Origin: Bacillota bacterium
GTDB taxonomy: Bacteria; Bacillota; Clostridia; Christensenellales; UMGS416
Direction of reading: 5' to 3'
Assembly (NCBI GenBank): GCA_023410875.1
Contig: JAEYPH010000117.1
Span: 7,801-71,800, forward strand
Length of the DNA stretch: 64,000 nucleotides
Shown here: positions 1-8,229 of the stretch, in pieces
Position numbering within the stretch: the stretch's first letter is position 1
Layout of the letters: the number at the start of each line of letters is the position of its first letter
Notes under the pieces: model-generated
Database searches by the model: none
Told to the model about the DNA's origin: nothing
Seen by the model: the letters and a program-made list of their open reading frames with translations, nothing else
Translations under genes and position numbers: made by a program

Positions 1-521
1 CGGGTCACCCGGTGGGCGAACACGCCGAACTGCTTGGCACTCAGCGGATACTTTGGTATGCCGTAGTGGTGATACAGCGCCGCCTGGGCGCCCCAGCAGA
101 TGTGCAGCGTGGAATAGACGTGGGTCAGGCTCCAATCCATGATGCGCGTGAGCTCCTGCCAATAATCCACATCCTCGAAGGCCAGGTGCTCCACCGGCGC
201 GCCGGTGATGATCAGGCCGTCGAAGCGCTGGTCCTGCACATCGTCAAAGGTCTGATAGAACGTGGCAAGGTGCTCCTCGGAAGTGTTTCTGGATGTATAG
301 CTGGCCGCCCGCAGCAGCGTTACAGTCACCTGCAGCGGTGTGTTGCCCAGCAGGCGCAAGAGCTGCGTCTCCGTGGCAATCTTCGTGGGCATCAGGTTGA
401 CGATGGCGATGCGCAGCGGGCGGATGTCCTGGTGCGTCGCACGCTCCTCGGACATCACGAAAATATTCTCGTTGGTTAATATTTCCGCGGCGGGCAAGCC
501 GAGGGGGATGTTGATCGGCAT
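1..521 (-). CDS. metA: Homoserine O-acyltransferase MetA, N-terminal part, cut by window edge
   Basis: Reading from 521 leftwards gives a protein that starts MPINIPLGLPAAEIL and contains NLMPTK, LRLLGNTPLQ, TGAPVEHLAFEDV and STLHICWGAQAAL, all hallmarks of the MetA family (homoserine O-succinyl/acetyltransferase, first committed step of methionine synthesis; cytoplasmic). The Cys in HICWGAQAAL is the family's nucleophile. About 173 codons are present; the C-terminal His/Glu catalytic residues lie outside the window. The start is supported by a GAGGT ribosome site just upstream. Whether it uses acetyl- or succinyl-CoA cannot be judged here. Confidence 0.95.
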   Translation of the reverse strand, partial: MPINIPLGLPAAEILTNENIFVMSEERATHQDIRPLRIAIVNLMPTKIATETQLLRLLGNTPLQVTVTLLRAASYTSRNTSEEHLATFYQTFDDVQDQRFDGLIITGAPVEHLAFEDVDYWQELTRIMDWSLTHVYSTLHICWGAQAALYHHYGIPKYPLSAKQFGVFAHRVT

Positions 522-570
522 GATCTACCTCTACTCTATAATTCCCATGGTTTTGGTTGACTTAGTGGGT

Positions 571-598
571 ATTATATCATATGATATGGATAGAGCAA
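571..598 (-). promoter_or_regulatory. Candidate metA promoter
   Basis: On the minus strand a perfect -10 (TATAAT, 571-576) lies 16 bases from a weak -35 (TTGCTC, 593-598), about 50 bases upstream of the metA start. I see no SAM riboswitch or T-box between it and metA. Confidence 0.55.
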
Positions 599-850
599 CA
601 GAAAATGCTTGAGCAGAATATAACTTTTTTGTCATAATGTTTTCGCATGAATGCAACCTATCTCTTTGAAAGGCGGAAGCATTTGAAGGGCTTATTTGCA
701 CGTATTTCAGAGCAATTTGGTGTGTTAATGCGCTCATTTGTTTCCTGACAAGAAAAGAGCAGTCGCAGCAAAAAAGTTGATTGAATGCCCCTAATGCCGG
801 GACTACACTTAAGCCACCGTCAAGTTTCAAGCGCTAAAGGAGAGAATGCC
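599..850. other. Intergenic region between metA promoter and mtaB
   Basis: AT-rich divergent spacer. It holds a good ribosome site (AAAGGAG) 8 bases before the mtaB ATG at 851. I recognise no cobalamin riboswitch and no convincing sigma-70 promoter for mtaB, although a corrinoid-linked gene could have either. Confidence 0.4.
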
Positions 851-2230
851 ATGAAAATTTTCGAGACGCTGGCTTATCGGAACGTGGACGACTTTGTATA
901 TGGCGACGCGCCGCACCCCGTGCGGTGCAAGAACGGCATGGTGATCGGCGGCGGCCTGGTCTATCCGGAGTTGAACTTCACGCTGCCGCCGATGATCATC
1001 GACGACAGCACCTATCCCGAGGCGCGGGAGCAGTACCGCCAGATGATTACCGGCGCGCTGACCCGCGCCCACGAACTGTGTGCGCCGGGCCTGGTCGTGG
1101 AAGTGGAACTGCTGCCACCGATGACGCTGAAGCCGGAATGGGGCATCGACACGACCCGGCTGGTCCGCGACATCATGTTCGAGTTCGAGGCCAAGAAGGG
1201 CCTCAAGAGCGTGATGCGCCTGACTCCCAACGACACCAGGGAATTCACCCGCCCACCGCGGCTGCGCTCCGGTGAGTATTTTGACAGCATGATGACGACC
1301 TTCGAGGGCGCCGCCAGGGCAGGGGCCGACTTCCTCTCGGTGGAATCCACCGGCGGCAAGGAAGTACACGATGACGCGCTGATCAACGCCGATCTGCGGC
1401 AGATCATCTTTGCGCTGGGCGTGCTGGGCGTAAGCGACATGAAGTTCCTCTGGGAGCACATCGTGGGCGTGGCTCAGGCCAACGGCAGCATCGCCGCCGG
1501 CGACTCGGCCTGCGGCTTTGGAAACACAGCCATGGTGCTGGCGGAGAAGGGCATGCTGCCCGGCCTGTTCGCGGCGGTGGTCCGCGTGGTCACGGTCAGC
1601 CGCGCGCTGGTGGCCTTTGAGGCCGGTGCGCAAGGCCCCAGTAAGGATTGCGCCTATGAAGGGCCTTATCTCAAGGCCATCACCGGCGCACCCATCGCCA
1701 TGGAAGGCAAGTCGGCAGCCTGCGCCCACTTAAGCCCCGTGGGCAACGTGGCTGCCTGCGTAGCCGACATGTGGAGCAACGAATCGGTGCAGAACATCAA
1801 GCTGCTGGCCGCCATGGCGCCCACGGTGTCCATGGAGCAGTTGATCTACGATTGCCGGCTTATGAACACGGCCAAGGCCGACGGCCCGGATTCCGCCCGC
1901 AAGCTGCAGAAGTGGCTGGCCGATTCTGACAGCCATCTTTCACCCCAGGCCTATGTGCTGCGGCCGGACGTGGTCTTTGAGCTCAGCCGCGCCATCGTCG
2001 GCGAGAAGGACCCCTATCGGCGTGCTAAAATAGGCGCTGTCGCAGCGGTGAACGCGCTGCGCAAGGCCGTGGCCGACAAGGTCGTGACCGTGCCCCAGCG
2101 CGAGCTGCGCTGGCTGGATACCATGGAGGATCAGCTGGCCGAGGTGCCGGACACGGCGCAGGAGAGCTGGGAGATCATGCAAAAAGAGCTCGACCTGAGC
2201 AAATTCCGCCCGGAGGAGTACGGGCTATAA
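851..2230 (+). CDS. mtaB: Methanol:corrinoid methyltransferase MtaB
   Basis: 459-residue protein that aligns along its whole length with MtaB, the zinc enzyme that moves the methyl group of methanol onto the Co(I) corrinoid of MtaC. The three zinc ligands known from the archaeal enzyme have counterparts here: Glu165 (in SVESTGGKEV), Cys221 (in GDSACGFGN) and Cys267 (in GPSKDCAYEG). The family signatures AITGAPIAMEGKSAACAH and MWSNESVQ are also present, and the protein ends in FRPEEYGL like its relatives. In acetogenic Clostridia MtaB feeds methanol carbon into the Wood-Ljungdahl pathway. No mtaC or mtaA lies nearby; instead larE follows after 10 bases. ATG at 851 is chosen over an upstream in-frame start because of the AAAGGAG site. 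Family assignment is firm; substrate is inferred. Confidence 0.92.
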   Translation: MKIFETLAYRNVDDFVYGDAPHPVRCKNGMVIGGGLVYPELNFTLPPMIIDDSTYPEAREQYRQMITGALTRAHELCAPGLVVEVELLPPMTLKPEWGIDTTRLVRDIMFEFEAKKGLKSVMRLTPNDTREFTRPPRLRSGEYFDSMMTTFEGAARAGADFLSVESTGGKEVHDDALINADLRQIIFALGVLGVSDMKFLWEHIVGVAQANGSIAAGDSACGFGNTAMVLAEKGMLPGLFAAVVRVVTVSRALVAFEAGAQGPSKDCAYEGPYLKAITGAPIAMEGKSAACAHLSPVGNVAACVADMWSNESVQNIKLLAAMAPTVSMEQLIYDCRLMNTAKADGPDSARKLQKWLADSDSHLSPQAYVLRPDVVFELSRAIVGEKDPYRRAKIGAVAAVNALRKAVADKVVTVPQRELRWLDTMEDQLAEVPDTAQESWEIMQKELDLSKFRPEEYGL

Positions 2231-2240
2231 CGGAGGATTT

Positions 2241-3053
2241 ATGATTCACGAGGTCAAACTGGAAGCACTGCGCCGCCACATCAGGGCCATGGGGTCGCTG
2301 GCCGTCGCCTTTTCCGGCGGCGTGGATTCCACGTTCCTGCTCAAGGTGGCCCACGAAGAGCTGGGCGACGGCGTCATCGCCATCACGGCCATGTCTTCCA
2401 CCTATCCCGAGCGGGAGCTCAATGAGGCCATCGCCTTCGCCAAGGCAACCGGTGTGGAGCACATCCTGATCCACTCGGAAGAGCTGGACATCGAGGGCTT
2501 CTCCGAGAACCCGAAGAACCGCTGCTACTACTGCAAGAAGGAGCTCTTCGGCAAGATTGCTGACATCGCCCGCTCCCGCGGCATCGCAGCAATCGCCGAC
2601 GGCTCCAACGCCGACGACACCAACGACTTCCGCCCCGGCATGGTGGCCATGCGCGAGGCCGGCGCCGTGAGCCCGCTGATGGACGCGGGCCTGACCAAGC
2701 AGGAGATCCGCGACATCTCCAAGGAAATGAGTCTGCCCACGTGGGACAAGCCCAGCTTTGCGTGCCTGAGTTCCCGCGTGCCCTATGGCGAGCGCATCAC
2801 GACCGAGAAGCTTTCCATGATCGACCGCGCCGAGACGGCGCTGCTGGGCATGGGCTTCCGCCAGGTCCGTGTGCGCCACCACGGCAACATCGCCCGCATC
2901 GAGGTGGGCCCGGAGGAGCGCGCCAAGCTGCTGCAGGGCGACGCCATGGACCGCATCGATTCTGAATTGCGCGCCATTGGTTATGCCTATGTGACGTTGG
3001 ATCTCAAGGGCTACCGCACGGGCAGCATGAACGAGGTCATCAGCACGAAGTAA
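2241..3053 (+). CDS. larE: LarE-type ATP-dependent sacrificial sulfur transferase
   Basis: 270-residue PP-loop ATPase. The SGGVDS ATP motif is at residues 25-30 and the LarE signature KPSFACLSSRVPYGE is near 170-184. Cys175 matches the cysteine that LarE converts to dehydroalanine when it donates sulfur to the nickel-pincer nucleotide cofactor of lactate racemase and related LarA enzymes. A C-x-x-C pair (Cys95, Cys98, in NRCYYC) is also present. It starts 10 bases after mtaB with its own GGAGG site, so the two are probably one transcript. larA, larB and larC are not in the window, so the recipient of the sulfur is unknown. NAD or GMP synthetase is excluded by the Cys175 region. Confidence 0.9.
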   Translation: MIHEVKLEALRRHIRAMGSLAVAFSGGVDSTFLLKVAHEELGDGVIAITAMSSTYPERELNEAIAFAKATGVEHILIHSEELDIEGFSENPKNRCYYCKKELFGKIADIARSRGIAAIADGSNADDTNDFRPGMVAMREAGAVSPLMDAGLTKQEIRDISKEMSLPTWDKPSFACLSSRVPYGERITTEKLSMIDRAETALLGMGFRQVRVRHHGNIARIEVGPEERAKLLQGDAMDRIDSELRAIGYAYVTLDLKGYRTGSMNEVISTK

Positions 3054-3070
3054 AAGGAAACGCCTGTTTT

Positions 3071-3108
3071 AAGCACGCGGTGCAGTCTTTCGACTGCGCC
3101 GCGTGCTT
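3071..3108. terminator. Hairpin between convergent larE and XRE regulator
   Basis: A long stem (AAGCACGCG paired with CGCGTGCTT, extended by GTGCAGTC/GACTGCGC) sits between two convergent genes. The T-tract is poor on both strands, so termination is likely but not proven by sequence. Confidence 0.5.
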
Positions 3109-3127
3109 GCGTTATTGAACGAAGGAT

Positions 3128-4385
3128 TCATGCCGGAAAGCTAATGGCCTTCTGAATGTTCCTCACGGCGTCGATAAAGATTTCATTGCACCGAATCAGG
3201 ATGTTCTTGATCATTTGAGCTTTTTCGCTCTCGGGTTCGGTGCGTGCCGGGTCGTTCCACGAGATGTTGATGATCTCCCAGGAGCGCTCGGTAAGCACCT
3301 GGTAGCGGTCGATTGCCGCGTTCAGGCTCTGCCGGTCGATGTCGCTGATGTGTTCCTTGCACATCTTCAGGAAGCCCAGCGTTCGCAGATGGCTCTCGTG
3401 CAGGATGGCTTGCTGCGGATAAAGGCCCCCGAGGGACCCCGTGCGCTGCAAATGGTTGATATACGTGGCATACCCGTCGGAACCGTAGCGCATGAACTGC
3501 CGGAAGGAGTCCGGCGTCTCCATGCTGCAGAAATCCGCCTTGTCCCACTTTCCGGACATCATCAGGCAGTAGTTGTACAGCGCGTTTCTGCATGCCGTTT
3601 CCAGACTCAGCCTATTGTCCGTATGGCAGAGCAGCAGCAGTTCCATGTCCGGCTTCAGCCAGTTGTCCCTGGTTCCCATCTCATAGGGGTTCATGTTGCA
3701 GTTCTTTTCGTCGAAGCCTTCCATGAACTCATGGGCGCGTATCGTCTGCCCGGTGGACACGATGCCGGTGACAAACAGGAACGCCGCGTTGTTGGATTTG
3801 TCCTGAATGAGGACGGGATACCCCTTTTGCAGCTGCCTCCTGATGATCGTCGTAATCTCCTCGAAGGGCTTGCCGTTGGTGGGGACGGTTGTGTAGTCCA
3901 GACCGTAGACTCCGAAGCAGTCGTGGATGAACTCGGCGTTGTAATGGGAGAAGCCGAAGGCCAGCGTGGACAGCCCCGATTGCAGGATATACTCCTGGTC
4001 GTCGTTGATCTGGTGATTGTTCGCGTTGCGCCGCTGCTGCTGGCCCATAAAGAGCTGCAGCGCGGCCATGACCGCCGGGAAGGCCATGCTGCGCGGCCAC
4101 CAGGCGCCGGTGTAGGGGTCCACGTCCTGGTAGGGCAGAAGTGTGTGGATGTAGTTTTTATGGTGGATCGTATGCTCGTCGGGCAGCAGAATCGTGTCCA
4201 CGGAGCAATCCAGAACGCTGGCCAGTGCCGTCAGCAGCGCGGTCTCGGGCATGGTGTGGCCGTTCTCCCATTTGCTGACCCGCTTGGGCGCTGACGCCCA
4301 CTTTTTCCGCGAGATGTTCCTGGGTCATGTCCAGTTCCTTGCGGAGCACCGCGATTTTCTCACCGGTCTTTTTCGCGTCGAACAT
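3128..4385 (-). pseudogene. XRE (HTH_3) regulator with papain-like C-terminal domain, frameshifted
   Basis: The first ~40 residues (MFDAKKTGEKIAVLRKELD onward) form the start of a classic XRE helix-turn-helix. Around 4279-4281 one extra G, on the coding strand, in a run of three breaks the frame. Without it the protein reads on as VSKWENGHTMPETALLTAL, the expected second half of the HTH. The rest (~350 residues) has no close named family but resembles the papain-like/BtrH-like modules at 29958-31007 and 31035-32111: a WW motif, FGVYGLDYTTVP, a KGYPVLIQDK strand with FLFVTGIV, and a helical tail. It has no obvious cysteine at the nucleophile position, so a sensing rather than catalytic role is inferred. 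Start chosen at 4385, 6 bases after GGAGAGG. The frameshift may be a real mutation or a sequencing error. Confidence 0.75.
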
Positions 4386-4520
4386 GCGCATCCTCTCCGT
4401 TTCTGCATTTAAGGAAGAGTATACCATGTCTTTGGGTATATACCATCGTTGTGCCGTTGCTTTTATAAGCCGAAAAACAACCTATGGTTGTATCGTGATA
4501 CTAGTGAAATATCAGTGGAT

Positions 4521-4577
4521 GCCGAAGGTTTCCAAAGGGCGATCGGAAAGCCCTTTGGTTGCGCCCGAGGGCGCAAA
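4521..4577 (+). repeat. Dispersed structured repeat family 1, copy 1
   Basis: Two adjacent hairpins: CCAAAGGGC/GCCCTTTGG, then TTGCGCC/GGCGCAA with a four-base loop. The same unit occurs at 12512-12572 (opposite strand) and 44691-44746. The second stem differs between copies but stays paired. Any peptide read through it is an artefact. Confidence 0.85.
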
Positions 4578-4651
4578 AGCTTTTAATCTGTAATGAAATC
4601 TGTACTTTATGGGTTTATCGAACTAAGTCTGCATTTTTCTTCCGAATCAGG

Positions 4652-5095
4652 CTAAATATAGAAAATGTACCCGTCGGTGTTGCGGCTCTGCTCATAGGCC
4701 TCGGCCAGGGCGCCCAGCGTGAGCCCGGCCAGAGCAGCGGAGGCTGCGCCGGTGATGCAGTCCCAAACATGGGTGCGGATGACGGCCTGCATGGCGGTTC
4801 CGTCGGTGGTGTCCGCCGGGTCATCGGTGATCGTGAACAGGTCGCCCTCCAGCACATCGAGGATTGTCTGCACCTCCAGCCGGTCCGCCGGTTGGGCCAG
4901 CGCATAGCCGCCCTGGGGGCCTTTGGTGCCTATGACGATGCCGGCTTTGCGCAGCGTGGAGAAGATTTGCTCCAGATAGCCCAGCGACACGCTCTGGCGC
5001 TCGGCGATGTTGGCCAGCGTCGTGGTCTCGTCGGCATGGGCGGCCATGTCCAGCAGCGCCCGCAGGCCGTAGCGTCCCTTGGTGGATATTTTCAT
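4652..5095 (-). CDS. Rrf2 family transcriptional regulator (CymR/IscR-like)
   Basis: 147 residues. The N-terminus MKISTKGRYGLRALLDMA and the segment LANIAERQSVSLGYLEQIF form the Rrf2 winged helix; GPQGGYALAQP is the wing. There is no three-cysteine Fe-S cluster as in IscR (only one Cys, near residue 112), so it is closer to CymR, which senses cysteine supply through the cysteine synthase complex. It is divergent from cysK and separated by a control region with an ATTGGAATTT element like the CymR box, so control of cysK and of itself is likely. C-terminal residues are poorly conserved. Confidence 0.88.
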   Translation of the reverse strand: MKISTKGRYGLRALLDMAAHADETTTLANIAERQSVSLGYLEQIFSTLRKAGIVIGTKGPQGGYALAQPADRLEVQTILDVLEGDLFTITDDPADTTDGTAMQAVIRTHVWDCITGAASAALAGLTLGALAEAYEQSRNTDGYIFYI

Positions 5096-5137
5096 GGGGC
5101 AGTCCTCCCTGTGAATGACCTAGCGTTCCGATAACCT

Positions 5138-5166
5138 ATCATACCTATTGGAATTTTTTCTGTCAA
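5138..5166 (-). promoter_or_regulatory. Promoter and candidate operator of the Rrf2 gene
   Basis: On the minus strand, TTGACA (5161-5166), a 17-base spacer, then TATGAT (5138-5143). The spacer contains AAATTCCAAT, the complement of ATTGGAATTT, which fits the half-site of the Bacillus CymR box, suggesting self-repression. Confidence 0.75.
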
Positions 5167-5180
5167 GCGCAAAATACTCG

Positions 5181-5209
5181 TTGACAGCATGTCATGTGGA
5201 GAATATACT
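5181..5209 (+). promoter_or_regulatory. cysK promoter
   Basis: TTGACA (5181-5186), 17 bases, TATACT (5204-5209): a near-consensus sigma-70 promoter. Just downstream, AACCAA and TTGGTT form an inverted repeat (about 5212-5232) that could be a second operator for the divergent Rrf2 protein. The -35 boxes of the two divergent promoters are only 14 bases apart. Confidence 0.82.
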
Positions 5210-5259
5210 ATAACCAACAAATCTTATTGGTTTTATATAAGTTACTGGGAGGTATGAAA

Positions 5260-6195
5260 ATGGCCGGTATCGCCAGGAACCTGACCGAACTCATCGGCAA
5301 TACCCCGCTGCTGGAGATTGCCAACTACACCAAGGCCCACTCTCTCGACGCCACACTGCTCGCCAAGCTGGAATACTTCAACCCGCTGGGCAGCGTGAAG
5401 GACCGCATTGGCTATGCGATGATCCAGGACGCCGAGGACAGAGGCGTGCTGACCCGTGATAGCGTCATCATAGAGCCTACCAGCGGCAACACCGGCATCG
5501 CGCTGGCCTTCGTCGCCGCGGCCAAGGGCTATCGGCTGATCCTGCTGATGCCCGAGACATTCTCGCTGGAGCGCCGCAACCTGCTCAAGGCGCTGGGCGC
5601 GGAGCTCGTGCTCACGCCGGGCTCCGAGGGCATGAAGGGCGCCATCCGCCGCGCCGAGGAGCTGGCCGCGCAGACGCCCCACAGCTTCCTGCCCCAGCAG
5701 TTCAAAAACCCCGCCAACCCCGAGATCCATCGCAAGACCACCGCGGAGGAGATCTGGCGCGACACCCAAGGCAAGGTGGACATCTTCATCGGCGGCGTGG
5801 GCACCGGCGGCACGATCACCGGCGTCGGTGAAGTGCTCAAGGCCCGCAAGCCCGACGTCAAGATCATCGCTGTGGAGCCCAACGATTCCCCGGTGCTGTC
5901 CGGCGGCGCGCCTGGCCCCCACAAGATACAGGGCATCGGCGCAGGCTTTGTGCCCGATGTGCTCAACACCGGCATCATCGATGAGATTGTCCGCGTGAAG
6001 AACGAGGAGGCCTTCGCCGCTTCCCGCAGCCTGGCCAAGAACGAGGGCCTGCTGGTGGGCATCTCCTCCGGTGCTGCGACCCACGCCGCCACAGAGATTG
6101 CCAAGCGTCCGGAGAACAAGGGCAAGACCATCGTGGTGCTGCTGCCGGACACTGGCGAGCGCTATCTGTCCACGGCACTGTATCAATTAGACTGA
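5260..6195 (+). CDS. cysK: Cysteine synthase A (O-acetylserine sulfhydrylase)
   Basis: About 311 residues, fold-type II PLP enzyme that makes cysteine from O-acetylserine and sulfide. It shows NLTELIGNTPLLE near the start, the PLP lysine in NPLGSVKDRI, the substrate loop PTSGNTGIALA, the phosphate loop GVGTGGTITGVGEVLK, and the C-terminal PDTGERYLSTALY. ATG at 5260 is preferred over an ATG six bases earlier because it lies 7 bases after GGGAGG. Monocistronic, with a promoter and a terminator of its own. Confidence 0.96.
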   Translation: MAGIARNLTELIGNTPLLEIANYTKAHSLDATLLAKLEYFNPLGSVKDRIGYAMIQDAEDRGVLTRDSVIIEPTSGNTGIALAFVAAAKGYRLILLMPETFSLERRNLLKALGAELVLTPGSEGMKGAIRRAEELAAQTPHSFLPQQFKNPANPEIHRKTTAEEIWRDTQGKVDIFIGGVGTGGTITGVGEVLKARKPDVKIIAVEPNDSPVLSGGAPGPHKIQGIGAGFVPDVLNTGIIDEIVRVKNEEAFAASRSLAKNEGLLVGISSGAATHAATEIAKRPENKGKTIVVLLPDTGERYLSTALYQLD

Positions 6196-6233
6196 CATCA
6201 GTCGATTTGTTCAGTTCTTTTGCCTTCTTTTTT

Positions 6234-6263
6234 GCCCTCAGCATCAGCTGGGGGCTTTTCTTT
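6234..6263 (+). terminator. cysK terminator
   Basis: GCCCTCAGC / GCTGGGGGC stem with an ATCA loop followed by TTTTCTTT, 39 bases after the cysK stop. Confidence 0.85.
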
Positions 6264-6339
6264 CGTAGTCAAGTCAAATGAATCGCCATTGCTTGCACGA
6301 ATGTGGTAAAATAAGCAAAATACAACGCAGGAGTGAGCC

Positions 6340-7167
6340 ATGGCTTCCACACAGATACCGCTGATCGCCTCGCCTCTGTATATTCTGCGGGACCACGCTG
6401 CCCAGGACCTCAACGCCGTGCTGGCCAAGCTGGCTGAGCTGGGCTTTGACGGTGTGGAGCTGCTGGGCTTCTTCGGCCACACGCCCGCCGACATCCGCCG
6501 CACGCTGGACGGCCTGGGCCTTAAGGCGCTGGGCAACCATGTGCCGTGGGCGGACTTAAGCGCCCGGCCCGAGGATGTGCTGGCCGACCACCAAACGCTG
6601 GGCTGCGGCTATCTGACTGTGGCGGGTTTAAGCGCGCTGGACGCGCTGCCGCTGGAAGCGCTGGCCCATGTGGCCGATCTGGCTGCCCGGGCGGGCATCC
6701 GGCTGCTGTTCCACAACCACGCCGAGGAGCTGCAGCGCAAGGTGGCTGGGCGCGCGCAATTGGAGGAACTGCTGGACGCCATCCCCGCCAGCGTGTGCGC
6801 GCTGGAGCCGGACATCGGCTGGATGCAGATTGGCGGCGGCGATCCGGTGTACTTCCTGCGCAAATACGCCGACCGCTGCCCGGTCATACACCTGAAGGAC
6901 TTCTTCCTGGCCGATGGCGCGAGCTTCTCCGGCGTCCCCCATAGCCCCGAGGGTGTCCTTCTAAGAGGGGGTCCAGCCGAAGGCTGGTTTGAGTTCCGGC
7001 CTTGTGGCTACGGCATCTCCAACACGGCGGCGCTGCTGCCGATGGCGCTGGCCTGCCGGCCCCAATGGCTGGTGGCCGACCACGACTGCGCCTATGACCG
7101 CGACCCCTACGGCGACCTGGCGCTGAGCCTGACCTATATCAAAACGCTGCTGGCGCTGCAGGCCTGA
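6340..7167 (+). CDS. Sugar phosphate isomerase/epimerase-like TIM barrel protein
   Basis: 275 residues with the AP-endonuclease-2/xylose-isomerase-like fold: LAELGFDGVELLGFF at strand 2, LLFHNHAEEL at the metal site, ALEPDIGWMQIGG (family Glu-x-Asp) and PVIHLKDFF (His-x-Lys-Asp). These are the metal-binding positions of inosose dehydratase and hydroxypyruvate-isomerase-like enzymes. The exact substrate cannot be read. It lies upstream of aroF with a 31-base gap; a functional link is not evident. A second member of the fold is at 13749-14573. Confidence 0.8.
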   Translation: MASTQIPLIASPLYILRDHAAQDLNAVLAKLAELGFDGVELLGFFGHTPADIRRTLDGLGLKALGNHVPWADLSARPEDVLADHQTLGCGYLTVAGLSALDALPLEALAHVADLAARAGIRLLFHNHAEELQRKVAGRAQLEELLDAIPASVCALEPDIGWMQIGGGDPVYFLRKYADRCPVIHLKDFFLADGASFSGVPHSPEGVLLRGGPAEGWFEFRPCGYGISNTAALLPMALACRPQWLVADHDCAYDRDPYGDLALSLTYIKTLLALQA

Positions 7168-7198
7168 CCGAGCGCCCGGCTTTTTCGGGAGGAACCCC

Positions 7199-8227
7199 AT
7201 GTCCTTCACCCGCATCCGCCATGTGCCGGACCCGGCCTTTTTTCTCGCGGAGATCCCCGTGCCGGCGGAGCTGGCCCGCGTAAAGGCCGACCGCGACCGG
7301 CTGATCGCCCAGGTGCTCACCGGCCAACTGGACCGCCTTCTGGTCATCGTGGGCCCGTGCTCCGCCGACAATGAGGACTCGGTGTGCGACTATGTGTCTC
7401 GGTTGGCCCGCTTACAGCAGCGCCTGGAAGACAAGCTCGTGCTGGTGCCGCGCATCTACACGAACAAGCCCCGCTCCACCGGCGAGGGATACAAGGGCAT
7501 GATGCACCAGCCGGACCCCACCGCCGAGCCGGACATCCTTCGGGGCATCCGCGCCCTGCGCACGATGCATCTGCGGGCGCTGGGCGAATCCGGCCTTTCC
7601 GCCGCCGACGAGATGCTCTACCCCGAAAACTACGCCTATCTGGAAGACCTGCTGAGCTATGTGGCCGTGGGCGCGCGCTCCAGCGAGAACCAGCAGCACC
7701 GCCTGGTGTGCAGCGGCCTGGACGTGCCCGTGGGCGTCAAGAACCCCACCGGCGGCGACCTTTCCGTGATGATGAACTCCATCTACGCCGTGCAGAGCTC
7801 CCACAACTTCAAGTATCACGACTACGAGGTGCGCTCCTCGGGCAACCCGCTGGCCCACGCTGTGCTGCGGGGCGCGGTGGACCATTCCGGGCGCAACATC
7901 CCCAACTATCACTACGAGCACCTGACGCTGGTGCTGGAGGAGTACGAACGCCGGGATCTCAAAAATCCTGCCGTCATCATAGATACCAACCACGCCAACT
8001 CCATGAAGCAATTCCGCCTGCAGCCGCGCATCGTGCTGGAGACGCTGGACAACCGCGCCTACAACGCTGACCTCAAGCGGCTCATCAAGGGCTTCATGAT
8101 CGAGAGCTATCTCGAGGAAGGCGCCCAGAGCACCGGCGGCGGCGTCTACGGCAAATCGGTGACCGACCCCTGCCTGGGCTGGCAGGACACCGAGCGCCTG
8201 CTGTACGCCATCGCCGAGCGCGTGTAG
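7199..8227 (+). CDS. aroF: 3-deoxy-7-phosphoheptulonate synthase, class I (DAHP synthase)
   Basis: 342 residues of the AroF/G/H type, which condenses phosphoenolpyruvate and erythrose-4-phosphate as first step of the shikimate pathway. Signatures: LLVIVGPCSADNEDS, the PEP motif TNKPRSTGEGYKG, GVKNPTGGDLSVMMNS and the metal-site IIDTNHANSMKQ. Length is normal for the class. No separate chorismate-mutase domain is fused. The downstream pseudouridine synthase begins 2 bases after the stop, so both are probably co-transcribed. The paralogue letter (F, G or H) is not determinable from the sequence. Confidence 0.93.
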   Translation: MSFTRIRHVPDPAFFLAEIPVPAELARVKADRDRLIAQVLTGQLDRLLVIVGPCSADNEDSVCDYVSRLARLQQRLEDKLVLVPRIYTNKPRSTGEGYKGMMHQPDPTAEPDILRGIRALRTMHLRALGESGLSAADEMLYPENYAYLEDLLSYVAVGARSSENQQHRLVCSGLDVPVGVKNPTGGDLSVMMNSIYAVQSSHNFKYHDYEVRSSGNPLAHAVLRGAVDHSGRNIPNYHYEHLTLVLEEYERRDLKNPAVIIDTNHANSMKQFRLQPRIVLETLDNRAYNADLKRLIKGFMIESYLEEGAQSTGGGVYGKSVTDPCLGWQDTERLLYAIAERV

Positions 8228-8229
8228 CC

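Noticed and set aside
522..850. Possible SAM riboswitch before metA or cobalamin riboswitch before mtaB
   Set aside because: No conserved core motifs or terminator could be found on either strand.
2241..3053. larE product as NAD or asparagine/GMP synthetase
   Set aside because: The PP-loop alone is shared; the ACLSSRVPYGE cysteine region is specific for LarE.
3183..4100. Alternative frames within the frameshifted XRE gene as separate genes
   Set aside because: They lack homology; the real frame continues after correction of one base.
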